Made by a program: the position numbers and the translations under genes
Part shown: piece after piece, positions 1-11,117 of the stretch
Position numbering within the stretch: the stretch's first letter is position 1
How the letters are laid out: each line of letters begins with the position of its first letter
The notes under the pieces: model-generated
What the model saw: only the letters and a program-made list of their open reading frames with translations
Told to the model about the DNA's origin: nothing
Database searches by the model: none
Source: Triplophysa rosa
Lineage: Eukaryota; Chordata; Actinopteri; Cypriniformes; Nemacheilidae
NCBI RefSeq assembly: GCF_024868665.1
Contig: NC_079892.1
Coordinates: 12,692,963 to 12,756,962, forward strand
Direction of reading: 5' to 3'
Length of the DNA: 64,000 bases

Positions 1-100
1 CGCCAGGCAGGAAAAACGGCAGAGCCGATCTCCTCCCCGGGGGTCCTCCCCCGGCAAGGAATCCGTACTGCTAGCCATCGAACCACCCTCCGCGGGGGCG

Positions 101-1393
101 ATGAAGCAGATCAAACCTCTAGTCCCCCTGTGTCGGTTTCTGGGAGCTTGGTCTCAGCTTCCCAGACTGTCAGGCTGGCTGAGGAAGACGATCCGTCTCG
201 GCCACGCGATTCAGTTCGCTACACGTCCGCCCAAGTTCCGGGGCGTCCTTTTTACCTCAGTCAGAGGCAGGGATGCCCCCGTACTTCGGGCGGAGGTCGC
301 CTCCCTTCTGGTGAAGAGAGCGATCGAGCCCGTCCCACCAGCCGTGATGTCCAGCGGGTTCTACAGCCCGTACTTCATTGTCCCCAAGAAAGGCGGGGGG
401 TTGCGCCCTATCTTGGATCTGGGTGTTCTGAACAGACACCTACACAAGCTGCCTTTCAGGATGGTCACGCAGAAGTGCATCCTGACGTCCGTCAGGCGTC
501 AGGACTGGTTCATGGCAATCGACCTGAAAGACGCGTACTTTCATGTCTCGATCCTCCCTCGACTTTGGCCGTTCCTGCGGTTCGCATTCGAGGGACGGGC
601 ATATCAGTACAGGGTCCTCCCCTTCGGTCTGTCCCTGTCTCCACGAGTGTTTACGAAGGTCGTGGAAGCCGCCCTCCTTCCCCTCAGGGAAGAAGGTGTG
701 CGGGTACTCAACTATCTCAACGACTGGCTCATCTCGGCTCACTCGCGAGATCTGTTGTGTACACACAGGGACCTGGTGCTCCGGCACCTAGATCGGTTGG
801 GGCTACAGTTCAACTAGGAAAAGAGCAAGTTCTCCCCCGCGCAGAGCATCTCCTTTCTCGGTATGGAACTCGACTCCGTCTCCATGACAGCGCGACTGAC
901 TACAGAGCGAGCCCGGTCATTGTTACACTGCCTGAAGCATTTCGGGCAGCCAGCGGTCTCCCTGAAACAATTTCAGAGGCTTCTGGGGCACATGGCATCC
1001 TCGGCGGGGGTGGTCCCCCTCGGGTTGATGCACATGCGACCGCTCCAACACTGGCTACAGAGTCGAGTTCCTTGGAGAGCGTGGCACACCGGCAGCAGGC
1101 GTATGGTCATCACGCCTTTCTGCCGGCACACCCTGACCCCTTGGTCGTCTATGGCCTTCCTATGGGAGGGGGTCCCCCTAGGGCAGGTATCAAGACACGT
1201 CGTGGTAATGACGGATGCCTCCCTTCAGGGCTGGGGTGCTGTGTGCAACGGGCACGCAGTGTCGGGGCAGTGGACGGGCCCCCGCCTGCGTTGGTATGTC
1301 AACTGCCTAGAATTGAGGGCTGTGCTACTTGCACTGAAGAGGTTCCAACCCTTCGTGCAGGGCAGGCACGTGCTGGTCCAGTCGGACAGCTAA
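101..1393 (+). pseudogene. DIRS reverse transcriptase / RNase H, broken
   Basis: One frame carries RT then RNase H. RT landmarks: a SGFYSPYFIVPKKGGGLRPI fingers motif (about 353-415), MAIDLKDAYFHVSI (the first catalytic Asp, about 512-553), LPFGLSLSPRVFTK, and the active-site box. That box reads YLNDW instead of the YLDDW that copy 2 keeps, so a catalytic Asp is lost. The frame ends with a TAG at 815-817 and continues in the same frame (863-1393) into RNase H, where VMTDASLQGWGAV and LELRAVLLAL supply the D and E motifs and QSDS the next Asp-containing motif. A frame change near 1385-1395 removes the stretch usually following it. No start codon can be trusted; 101 is only the first Met in frame. 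Non-functional. Confidence 0.85.
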
Positions 1394-1950
1394 CACGACT
1401 CGCCCGACGCCTCCTCCTGTGGAGTCAGCAGGTGATCAGCTCCCTGCGAGCCATACACATCCCGGGCGACCTGAACCAGACAGCAGACCGGCTCTCTCGT
1501 CAGTGGTCACCTCGCGGAGAGTGGCGACTCCACCCTCACGCGGTTCAGCTCATATGGGAGCAGTTCGGCCAGGCGCAGGTGGACCTGTTTGCCTCCCCAG
1601 ACTCCACCCATTGTCCGCTTTGGTACTCCCTATCCGACGGTCCCCTCGGTACGGATGCCCTTGCGCACAGCTGGCCGCGGGACAAGAGGAAGTACGCCTT
1701 CCCCCCAGTCAGCCTCAATGCACAGACCCTGTGCAAGGTCAGGGAAGAGGAGCATCAAGTGCTACTAGTTGCGCCCTATTGGCCCAACCGGACTTGGTTC
1801 TCAGAGCTGGTGCGCCTGAAAACAACTTTCCCCTGGCCGATTCCCCTGAGGAAGGACCTCCTTTCTCAGGGGAAGGGCACGTTTTGGCATCCCAGGCCAG
1901 ACCTCTGGAACCTCCATGTCTGGCCCCTGGACGGGACGAGGAGATCCTGA
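1384..1950 (+). pseudogene. DIRS RNase H C-terminus and methyltransferase-like region
   Basis: The frame one base behind the preceding RT/RNase H frame continues the polyprotein: LTRLARRLLLWSQQ, then SSLRAIHIPGDLNQTADRLSR, the usual RNase H C-terminal helix region, followed by the conserved block VDLFASPDSTHCPLWYSL and VLLVAPYWPNRTWFSEL, which in DIRS-type elements lies at the place of the adenine-methyltransferase-like domain. It ends at a TGA at 1948-1950. The upstream part of this frame, from 130, is open but encodes no recognizable protein, so the long open frame 130-1950 should not be read as one gene. The call of the last domain rests on position and general family knowledge; the rest is clear. 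Confidence 0.7.
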
Positions 1951-1958
1951 GCGACCTA

Positions 1959-2946
1959 CCCCCGGCGGTGGTAGAGACCCTCACACAGGCTAGGGCCCCG
2001 GCCACTAGGAGATTGTATGCCTTCAAGTGGCGCATCTTCTCGTCCTGGTGCTCTTCTCACGGAGAAGACCCACAGAGATGCTCGATCAGGTACGTACTGT
2101 CCTTTCTCCAGGAGAGACTTGAGAAGAACCTCTCCCCTTCCACACTGAAGGTGTATGTTGCCGCTATAGCCGCACATCACGATCCAGTTGCTGGTAAGTC
2201 TCTAGGACAGCACGACCTGGTCACCAGGTTCCTGAGGGGCGCGAGACGGTTGAATCCGCCTCGCCCGCGCCCCGTACCCTCTTGGGACCTCGAAGTGGTC
2301 CTGGAGGGCCTCCAGAGGCCCCCCTTCAAGCCCCTAGGAGAGGCTGATCTTTCTCGCCTGTCGATAAAGACGGCCCTCCTGGTAGCGCTCGCCTCCTTCA
2401 AGAGGGTAGGGGACCTACAAGCATTCTCTGTGTACTCGGGTTGCCTATAATTCGGGCCTGGAGACTCTCACGTTATCCTGAGACCACGGCCCGGCTACGT
2501 GCCCAAAGTTCCCACCACTCCCTTCCGGGACCAGGTGGTGAACTTGCAGGCGCTCCCCACCGGGGAGGAAGACCCAACCCCATCCGTGTTGTGTCCAGTA
2601 CGCGCACTGCGCCTCTACTTGGACCGCACGCAGAGCTTCAGAAGCTCTGAGCAGCTCTTTGTCTGTTTTGGAGGTCAGAAGAAGGGGAGAGCTGTCTCCA
2701 AACAGAGACTGGTGGACTGGATTGTGGATGCCATATCCTTGGCATACCGGTCGCAAGATCCCCCTGCCCCTTAGGAGTTAAGGCGCATTCCACTCGGGGT
2801 GTCGCCTCCTCGTGGGCACTGGCTCAGGGCGCCTCTCTGGCAGACATCTGCAGAGCTGCGGGTTGGGCTATGCCCAATACCTTCGCGAGGTTCTACAACC
2901 TCCGCGTTGAACCGGTGTCAGCCCGCGTCCTGCAGGGCAACAGGTA
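1959..2946 (+). pseudogene. DIRS tyrosine recombinase, broken
   Basis: Tyrosine recombinase of the DIRS element, which would recombine a circular DNA intermediate into the genome. The N-terminal SAM-like region (RRLYAFKWRIFSSWC, STLKVYVAAIAAHHD) is followed by the catalytic core. The first catalytic Arg is in ASFKRVGDLQAF (near 2395-2430). After an in-frame TAA (2448-2450) the same frame continues with PKVPTTPFRDQVVNLQALP to 2771. A second in-frame TAG and a one-base frame change follow, and the new frame (2774-2943) carries HSTR (2786-2797, the HxxR box) and the nucleophile Tyr codon at 2894-2896. All catalytic residues are therefore present but spread over broken frames; the terminal stop is at 2944-2946. 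Confidence 0.85.
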
Positions 2947-3631
2947 GGACCGGCAGCCGTTTGGGCGTACGCCTGCGGAAGCCCTTCCCCCTCCGGGGGG
3001 AGCAGTGGCGATCCTGCCTCACTTCTTTCCCCTCGGGTAAAGAATAGGCATTCCATCCATCACTAAGCACCCCTCCCGGGGACAGGCTGGGCAGAGCAGC
3101 CCTGCCCCCTTAGGCCGGGGAACAGTTGAGTTATCTCCCAGATGGCTCTAACCGGACCTAGTGCTCCAGACGTGGTAACCCCCCCTCCGTGGGCTGTTCC
3201 GTCTGATGTATCCTCATGAATGGTTCCCACCTTGGCAACCCATGACCTCCCCAGGTGGACTCCCACCTTGCGGTTAACTCCTGCAGTCCGCACATTCTTC
3301 CCATGAGTTCTCCCCTGATGGTGAGACCATGTGGTGTGTCCACTAATTCCTCCCTACGGTAGGTAGTGGCCTCTGCAGCGTTTTTCCCCCAGGGGGGTAT
3401 AATGCTTACCCAGTGGCCCGTACGGTGCCGTGCGGCTTCTCGCCATTTAGAGAATTAGGCCTCCGCCCGTGACGGCCGGTGTTAGGGGCTTCCCAACTTT
3501 TGTGTAAAGCTCTGGGTCCCCCTTCCTCTCCACTGGAAGTTCATAATTTCGCATAGCGTGTTCGTCTGACTCACCCAGGCCAGTCAACGTCGCTCCGCAG
3601 AGATTGTGATGCGGCTCAGTGCTGTGGTGTT
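2947..3631 (+). other. DIRS copy 1, 3' non-coding region
   Basis: GC-rich stretch between the recombinase and the internal complementary region. It aligns in reverse orientation with about 36545-37175 of copy 2 (shared stretches around the phrases for cagggctgctctgcccagcc and gggaagaa). No open frame of interest was seen. Confidence 0.6.
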
Positions 3632-4027
3632 TTCCATAGGAACCCCATTCTGTCGGTTCGACACAACGTCGAGGGACTGACAGAAAGGGAACGTCTTGGT
3701 TACGGATGTAACCTCGGTTCCCTGATAGAGGGAACGAGACTTTGTGTCCCTCATGCCACAACACTGGCCGCCCACCCCAGCGGTCGGGGGAGGATGCTTT
3801 AGGCTCCTCAGACCAACAGGTGAATGAATGAGCACGCCGGCTTCCCTCTTATACCCGGACATCCAGGGAGGAGCCCGGCATGCAAATTTCATTCGCCAAT
3901 TTTCATTGGCCTTTTCTAAATACTCAGAAGATGATAGGTTCTCAAGACAAACCCCATTCTGTCGGTTCGACACAACGTCTCGTTCCCTCCATCAGGGAAC
4001 CGAGGTTACATCCGTAACCAAGACGTT
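3632..4027 (+). repeat. DIRS internal complementary region and 3' terminal repeat (copy 1)
   Basis: 3632-3750 holds tgtcggttcgacacaacgtc followed by ggttacggatgtaacctcgg. 3806-4027 holds the terminal repeat, including a TATA-like stretch on the opposite strand (cttataccc), aatttcattcgccaattttc, and again tgtcggttcgacacaacgtc and the complement of the ggttacggatgtaacc motif at the outer edge. The first block is complementary to the outer edges of the terminal repeats, as expected for the DIRS internal complementary region. The outermost recognizable base is near 4027. Confidence 0.75.
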
Positions 4028-5924
4028 TCTCGTACAACCACATTTGTTCTTTCATGAATACGCGCAGAAGCACACGCACATAGCAAAACCTTGCACTCCG
4101 GCTCTTGCCTGGACTGAACTCTCTAGTCATTTCTGTCAGACGATGTTTGATGACTCCATCTACTCCTGCATTTCTCTGCAAGAGCTCATTGATGTCACTT
4201 AGAGATGCATTGACAGACCTTCTGAATAAGCACCATCTCATCCTAAAAAGGTTTTGCACACTAAAGTATGTATGTACGAATGACATCTGCAAAAATGTTT
4301 CCAGACCTTTTCCCAGGAATTAACTTCACAAGACATTTTAACCAAGTATAGTGAATGTATGAGGGAAGAGTATTTGTCATACAGCCCAAGGGATTACATA
4401 GGAGTCTTATATCTAATTTTGTCAGCTGGCATTCACATAAATGCCATTAAAACGCTTCCAAGAAAATTGGAAAACCAAAATAAAACGCATCTACAACAAT
4501 GTAATTTAATACTCTCACACTTTAAACCAATTGTAGTCCAGCATTGATATCCAGAAATGCCATACATCAAATGAATTAGTTGTTGTGCATTGCATAGTTT
4601 TATGTATCCATTAATCGATCTCATGAGCGATCACTCATTTGTGCCCTTTATGATGTCATATTTGCTCATATTGAATGATGATAGCAATCAAACGCTCTCA
4701 ATAATGTGCAGATGGAAACCATGCTGCTTCACCGTACCAGCAACTAATGCATGACCTGTATTTCAGAAGAATGAATTAGTCCATTACTCAGATTTAAGTT
4801 ACATGGTGGGGTAGCACTGAACTTTGCCTCTTGTTGTGAATTCTTTTTGTGTTTCTGGCATACCCTTAATATTGTATTATTGTTATATTAATGGTGTAAG
4901 TTAATACACAATGGAAGCATCTCATACTGTATGAATTCAACCATTTTTAATGTAAACTCAGTTTCAGTTGGTTGCATTCTGGAAGGTGTCAGAAAGCAAA
5001 CAATAAAGTGTTGTACAGCAATAATATTGCATATTTGTATGAACAATGGGGCTGGACACTTGCAACGTGTTGCAATTCATGTTTTTATCCTTGCAAAAGT
5101 GTTTTAGACAATATCAAGAGTAAAAACATAAAAACATTTCTGTTAATAAAAACTTAAACTATAAAATACTGAAATAATAAGTTGAGGAACTAAAATGATT
5201 AATTCACAATAAACTAAGCTAAAACTAAAAAATCAGTCAAATTTATAGATGGTTTCAGCGGCAACAACATAAACAAACGTTATTTGGCGTCATAAACAAA
5301 CGTTATTTTAATTTAATTTAATACAATTAATATACAATCAAATATAAATATGAATAAAATATAATATAAATTGTTATATTATAACTAAACACAGACCTGA
5401 AGTTAACTTTGGGCCAGGCGCGTGCGGCCGATGAAACGGTCTATAAAGCAATATAAAAATTTTAAACAATAAAATGAAATAAACACATTACAAAATTGCT
5501 AAAAATGTAACAATGGAACTTCAAAACTAAAAATATAACATTAAACGCTAAATATAAATAAAACTAAATTATTAAATCAAATTATTACTTATTTAATATT
5601 TAGTATTTAAATTTGGTAAACGTATGTCACTGTTGTATTTACATGCTTCTCATTTGCGATTACAGGCACATCTATGTCAAATTAGCGCTGCCTTTCTATA
5701 TTTAACACCAATTAATCATTTATTTGTTTATGGTATTTATTAGCTATACATCAAAATACACAGACACCTGTGCAAACATACAGACTTATCCTTGTAAATA
5801 AAAGAATGTAAGAACAGACAATCATTTTTTATATTTATACAATTTGTTTTATGTTTTCTAATACATTGTGAATATTCAACACAATCTCACAGGTATTTGT
5901 AACTATTTTACAAGGTGAAGGTTA
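4028..5924. other. No gene recognised; AT-rich DNA
   Basis: AT-rich sequence with many short spurious frames. Around 5255-5305 a short phrase (gtcataaacaaacgttattt) is repeated twice in tandem. At 5398-5450 there is a fragment (gaagttaactttgggccag) whose reverse complement recurs near 52590-52630, so it belongs to a dispersed repeat. Nothing else could be supported. Confidence 0.5.
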
Positions 5925-6125
5925 ACTCCTACAGTATGAATTCGTACAACCTTATTTGTACGTTTTAGTGCGATTTGCTATCGTGCCAGTGCCATTAGGT
6001 TTGGGGTTGGGGTTAGGGGAGGGGCTTCAGTACTGCTTTTGTTTAATATTAGTACGCTGTTGTACATTCACATCATACAAATTCATACGAATAAGCCACT
6101 TTAAAAAATACGTACGAATAAAGAA
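5925..6125. repeat. MITE-like repeat with cgtacgaat ends and GGGGTT run
   Basis: The left part has gaattcgtacaaccttattt and the right part has aattcatacgaataagccac and tacgtacgaata, giving imperfect inverted ends. The middle contains a short G-rich run, aggtttggggttggggttag (about 5996-6015). The layout resembles short non-autonomous DNA elements common in fish. No clear target duplication was found. Confidence 0.4.
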
Positions 6126-7197
6126 TTAAGAGGGTTTAAAATTTTTGTAATATATTTAAATATTAAATCTTTATTTGCATTTTAGCAAATCAAATGACTG
6201 TTTTTTCTCTGAAGAGCAGACAACTTTTCTGTATATCACTTTTAGTGTAAGAGGCCCATTTGAGGCAGGTCTTTGGTAAAGGATTTTCCATTCAGTGGTA
6301 TGAAAAAATGACTTTGTACAAACTGTATGTAGCCAGAAAAGACCGTTTCTTATGCCCTAGCACAAAGAAATATCACTAGAACACCATTTTCCCCCTAGAG
6401 CCTTTTATATTTCTAAGAGAAATCCATGTATTCCTTTGAGTATGTGTCTAAAAAAGAACATGACTTTCACCCTCTCTCAGCTCTAAAGAGTCCCATTGAT
6501 CTAAACCCTTCAATACCACTGGAACTCTCTTTACTCCAAACGCATCTCCTGTCCCAAGCATAATAGCAGACCATGGAGGAAAAATGTCTCACAAAAGCAG
6601 GTTTGTGGATGACACAGACAAACAATCTACCATCGCTCAGAATGACAAGCCATGGCACCATTTGTCACCCATAATCCCTTTGAGATGGGCACCTGGAGAC
6701 GTGTGTCGCAATTGTGCGTCTGTGAAAATCAAATATAGGTTTGCTCTCTGGAGTCGGTCTAGGCGGTATTATAGAAGCCACATCGCCAGTGTTAAGTGTA
6801 CTTTGGATGGGTTACAATGGTCAAATAGTCGTCTAGACCAGCGGCTATTCATTCTGATCTTGGGGATATTTTATGGCATTTTATGCCTCCTTTGTCTGAT
6901 ACACTCAGGTACATCGAGATGTTTGCTAACAAGAAGATGTTTTAACCTGAGTGTGTTAAATGAAGGAGACATGAAAACACATAAAAAAATGTGTAGATGC
7001 GGAAAAGCGGACAGAATTTGCTTTATTCGTTGGAGAAAAGTTGGATAAAACATTCACTAAAACTCAAAGGTATTCGCAAAAACAAAAGTCTGGTAAACTT
7101 AAAAAATTATGAAAAACCAAGATAGAAAAATATAGTACTATACTTTAGTATTTACCATAGTAAGATGTAGTATTCTGTAGAATGTTACAGTAATTAT
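6126..7197. other. No gene recognised
   Basis: Contains a 154-codon open frame (6584-7048, + strand) with no recognizable domain, no supporting splice signals and ordinary base composition; I regard it as chance. Short A/T runs only otherwise. Confidence 0.45.
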
Positions 7198-7300
7198 TAG
7201 GGCTGTCAACGTTAACGCGTTAACGCAACATCCGCTTTTTCTGTCATCATTGTCTAGCGTTACATTGTATAATCACGCCTTTAAACTATTTAGGCGCGAT
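7198..7300. repeat. Terminus of a dispersed DNA element (ggctgtcaacgttaacgcg)
   Basis: The phrase ggctgtcaacgttaacgcgt is a palindrome-rich end resembling the terminal repeats near 51839 and 52428 (ggctgtacaattaatcatga and the complement of gattaatcgcgattaatcg). No partner end was located, so only one terminus is claimed. Confidence 0.4.
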
Positions 7301-7864
7301 TTGAAATGCTTGTATTCAGGGGCGGAAAAGTGGCCCTGGACTTCTTCAGCAAGAGCGGCCCACAAAACCCAGCTCACAACATAAAATAACACAACAGAGC
7401 ACTGTTGCACAAACCATTCCATAGCACTATAATTCATAAATGTAAATGTTTTTAAGACCTTTCATGCCACCTTGAAAAGTCAATAAAGCATTAAACAGTA
7501 AAGGCCAGTACAGTCTGCGCAACAAACAGAAATCAAAATGACATAAAAGCCTGCCTAAATATGTAAATTTAATATAAAGTATTTATTGTAATATAAGGCA
7601 ATGTATTTAAACTGACCATGACATGGTGTGACTAGACTTTGCTAACAAATGTTGTTTTACATCAGCTATAAAGTCCAAAATCAACATTATACAAGTCTTA
7701 AAAAGTTAGTGTTTAGGATTTATAAATCGAGAAGAGAGGAGAGGAGAGAAAACATTCACTCTTTGGGCTTAATAAGTAAGTAGCTCACTTATAAGCTTAA
7801 TAAAAAGAGCTTAATAAGCTTTTTAAAACTACACATTGAATACAAATTTGGCAGAAAAATCAAA

Positions 7865-8150
7865 TGTCATGTAAAGGCTGCGTCAGAATCGGTCAGACAG
7901 TGCACCAGTAGTAACTTCTCTTTCGTGCTTGAATGAACAAAAACACACAAGATTATGCCAGAAAGTTCCATTTGCGACTCAAGATTATGACCGCCTATGT
8001 TCCATTTGCGACACTGAGACGCTGCAGTCGGTAGACCAATCACAGCAAACTAGACCATCTGACCAATCAGATCATAGTAGGCTGACTAAACACAACATTT
8101 TCCAATCCTCTGTGTTGTGTTTTAGGCATATGTAAAGACTGACTAGTTTC
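7865..8150. repeat. Dispersed repeat, also present at 30600-30800 in reverse
   Basis: The segment around 8030-8075 (gaccaatcacagcaaactag, accatctgaccaatcagatc) matches, in reverse complement, 30655-30705. Two CCAAT-like motifs lie in the shared part. Likely part of a non-autonomous DNA transposon; ends were not defined. Confidence 0.5.
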
Positions 8151-8279
8151 TACTTGAGTTTCATATTATGATAATTTATCTTATCTTTAATTCATTTATC
8201 TTTAAACACCTCCTTACACAGTTGGTACGAGTCTTTTAACTCATCCACCTTAAAACAACCGCTACTACTACTAGTACAA

Positions 8280-8432
8280 TACATTTACATTTGGGAGACG
8301 CTTTTATCCAAAGCGACTTACATTGCATTATCCTGTAAATTTGTTTCTAAGTATGTGCAATCCCCTGGGATCGAACCCACGACCTTGGCATGGTTAACGC
8401 CATGCTCTTAACACTGAGCTACAGAGAGCCGT
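8280..8432 (-). mobile_element. tRNA-derived SINE fragment
   Basis: On the minus strand the sequence starts with a tRNA-like head: tgtagctcagtgttaagagc (box A-like, 8411-8421) and ggttcgatccc (box B-like, 8367-8377), spaced as in tRNA genes. It is followed by a tail with the widespread fish phrase that on the plus strand reads acgcttttatccaaagcgac. The spacing and the internal Pol III promoter boxes support a SINE. A more degenerate relative lies at 50030-50175. It is not a functional tRNA gene: the anticodon arm and acceptor stem do not pair. Confidence 0.65.
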
Positions 8433-8449
8433 CTGAAAAGTGTCCTGAG

Positions 8450-9445
8450 ATTCCAGAGTTCAGTTAAATTCTGTTACCCAAAATAAACCAAAGTATAAAG
8501 AAGACAGATTTATCCAAATCAACTAGTACATCACTAGTAAATTTCTGCTCTCTGCAATGTTCGATTCTGATTGGTTGGGAGTTAAATTCCAAGGGCTGTA
8601 AACCCCCCTTGACATCTGTTAAAACCAATAACACCGCTCATCCAGGTACGATAGTCCAGGTTTATTCTGCGGTAACAATCGGTTGGCTGTACATTATCTC
8701 TTACACGCAACATTGGAATAGTTCATCAATAGTGATCAGATTAATGGCCATTTTGTTGAATGTGAATGTACACACCCAGTCAGACAGCAATCAAATTGAT
8801 CAACAAACTTACAATAACCAATTGTAAAGAAGCCCATAGATATCCCACATATACTCTACCGACTCTGATCTTTGTGACTGTACCGTAATAGCCCAATGGA
8901 AGATTGCTGGTGCACACAATTTTCTCAACTCTCTAATGACACATAATGGCTTTAAATAACCACTGCCAGCGCTGTCATTTAGTGACAACTGGCCAGAGTA
9001 GGAGAGTTCTTCAAAGAGGGAAATGGATAGTGTCCTCAAAGAGGGGGAAAACTAATGATGCTCGTTGCAAAAAAGGGACAAATGTGGAAAATGAATCAGA
9101 GCAGTGAGAGGTCAGAGGTCAAAGTCCTCGGTCTGACACACGGACCAATGCCATTACGGGTAATCTATAAAGTGCCATAAATTCAAGACTGGTCAGGTCT
9201 GCAGTGCCGCTAATGGCCTGCACCACCCATTACTGCTAATTCCTACTGCACTGTAGTCTTACACCCCCATCTCTCAACATGAAGGGTTCCTGCTCGGCCA
9301 AAAAAGGTTTGGTTAATGTATGTTATTGGTTGAGCAAGCAACCATCACAGCAGTTGACTTCCTTCTCAAAGCCATTAGCTCTGTGAGCAGACCCCTTTCC
9401 TCCTATCCACCCTATACTTTCCTGTCCGATGTATTTACTGTCCTT
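8450..9445. other. Unique sequence, part possibly conserved non-coding
   Basis: No gene recognised. 9085-9260 is balanced in composition, lacks repeat signatures and contains homeodomain-like TAAT cores (gccgctaatggcctgc, tactgctaattcc). This is the appearance of conserved non-coding elements in fish, but conservation cannot be seen from one sequence. Confidence 0.3.
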
Positions 9446-9850
9446 TTAAAGGGGTCATATGAGACGGCTAAAACGAATATTATCGTTTGTTTTAGATGTA
9501 ATGCAATGCTTATACACGATTTAAGGTTCGAAAACGCTGTATTTTTCACTACCGTGCATGTTTGTATCTCCTCTTTGCCCCTGTGTTTATTTTATACAAA
9601 GCTCATCGTTCTGAAAAGCGAGGTGTGCTATGATTGGCCACTTAACCAGTGCGTAGTGATTGGTCGAATACTGCAAGCGTGTCATGGAAATGTAACGCCT
9701 CTTACTATATTTGGAACATCATGTTCCAAAGCAATTGTACTGACAGTACTGACTTGCGTATTCATTTTGGCGTTCTTAGTCAAATCATACCACGAACTGG
9801 TAAGCCGCTAACAATGTTTTTATACAACGAAAAATGACATGATAATTAAA
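9446..9850. repeat. TTAA-flanked MITE-like repeat, one end
   Basis: Begins TTAA then aggggtcatatgagacggct, a start shared with common fish non-autonomous elements having TTAA targets. A 163-codon open frame inside (9320-9811) crosses the element border and is not a gene. The right end was not identified. Confidence 0.4.
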
Positions 9851-9955
9851 GTGAAAGAGCGGGATAGAAAACAACTGTGGCGAAATACTGTTGCTTTGGT
9901 GATTACAAAATCCTTTAAAAATAAAGGAAATGCTGGAGCGTCATTCGTACATTAG

Positions 9956-10939
9956 TGTCTATTTGTTTGGCAAGGCCGTGAACATTTGCCTGATCTCATG
10001 GGCTGTTATTGGGCTGTCGATCACCTCTGCTCACTCCTAAAAATAACAGCCTGTGAGGGAGGTCAGGCAATGACCATCTATTCACCCGTAAGCAACTGCG
10101 GCCAATGGTTTATTCAGTAATTAACACAGGAGAAAGTCAGAGGCGGAGAGGCAGAGCGACTGCTATCATTAAGCTGTGCCAGAATTATAAAAATATACAA
10201 ACAGAAAAAAACATTTACTATAAAACATATTGGAAACCATTACAAAACTTATTCACAAAAATGGTTTAAGATCTCGAATGGAATTTGTTCATGTAGTGGT
10301 TACTTAGTATAAAACATCTGAGACAACGTCAGATTTACAGTTTGACACTGAAGGGGTGAAACGTACTAGCAGGTATTAGCCATAAAAAAAGAATAAATCA
10401 AGTTAATTCAGTTGCACCCAACTTTAAATCTTGTTTTAACAGAATTACTGCCTTCTATTTCTATTTACACAAGAAATTCTATTCCACAACGGCAATATTT
10501 CTATTCCATTTCATTCCATTCTATTCTATTCTATTTTACTTTCTATTTTATTTTCTATTCTATTCAAAAATATTTTTTTTCGAAAATAAAGGGTTATTAA
10601 TCCAGAGGGTTTAAACTCAAATAACAGAATTATGTGCTAACAGGAGATGACAGACAAAAATACCTGAAGACTGATTTTTGGTTGAGACTTTTTGAGTTTT
10701 AGAGCTCTAGATATATTTTTTGATTTATTTATTGAACAAAATTGATTGCTCAAGGCAAAACTAATCATTCGATAAATTTGAAGAGTATAACTGTCATGGT
10801 TCTGCCACAAGACCAAGAAAAACATGACAAGATGAGGCAGAGCCATGACAGAACCTCATGTTTCATGTGAAGGGAGGTAATTTTGGCCCTTATGGCTCGC
10901 CATACTCCCTCCGGTCTCGTCTCTGTTCCCGCCCTCTTG
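9956..10939. repeat. 984-bp direct duplication, first copy
   Basis: Matches 11118-12101 at a constant offset of 1,162 bases; every position I compared is identical and the encoded chance peptides are identical. It covers left-flank DNA (9956-10791, including a CNE-like stretch 9960-10160 and a pentanucleotide microsatellite) and the first 148 bases of the solo LTR beginning at 10792. The second copy ends exactly one base before an N. Confidence 0.95.
10500..10565. repeat. ATTCT/ATTCC pentanucleotide microsatellite
   Basis: Runs of TATTC and CATTC repeats with some interruptions; repeated at 11662-11727 through the 984-bp duplication. Confidence 0.85.
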
Positions 10940-11117
10940 TTTCCTGTTAGTGCTCTTTATGATTTCATGCCCTACACCTGCTCCCCTCTTGATTTAGTTC
11001 CCTATTTAATGCCCTTGTGTCTTCTGTTTTGTGCTGGATTATTTTGAATAGTTTGGTCCATGTCACCTGTCTTATTTTGTATTGCTGTAGTTAGTCTAGT
11101 CTAGTTATTTGTAATTA

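Larger units (their letters stand above)
1..4027 (+). mobile_element. DIRS-like retrotransposon, copy 1 (5' end outside window)
   Basis: Degenerate DIRS-type element running off the left edge. Order seen: end of the gag-like region, reverse transcriptase, RNase H, post-RNase H/methyltransferase-like region, tyrosine recombinase, 3' untranslated stretch, internal complementary region, terminal repeat. DIRS elements replicate by reverse transcription but integrate with a tyrosine recombinase instead of a DDE integrase, and carry inverted terminal repeats plus an internal region complementary to both ends; all of these are visible. It is alignable along most of its length to the minus-strand copy at 36121-39944, and base 1 here corresponds roughly to position 38986 of that copy, so about 1 kb of the 5' end is missing. 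Stops and frame changes show it is dead. GC content is much higher than in the flanking DNA. Confidence 0.9.

Noticed and set aside
130..1950. 606-codon open frame as one gene
   Set aside because: Only its last third (from about 1384) encodes DIRS sequence; the earlier part is a shadow of the RT/RNase H frame.
5996..6015. Interstitial telomere repeat
   Set aside because: GGGGTT/GGGGTTA phrases are few, irregular and inside a MITE-like repeat; not (TTAGGG)n.
6584..7048. 154-codon frame as a hypothetical gene
   Set aside because: No domain, no splice context, and composition like its surroundings.
8360..8432. Functional tRNA gene on the minus strand
   Set aside because: Box A and box B are present but the stems are degraded, and the SINE tail is attached.
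9320..9811. 163-codon frame as a membrane protein gene
   Set aside because: It crosses the TTAA border of a MITE-like repeat; hydrophobic stretches come from AT-rich sequence.
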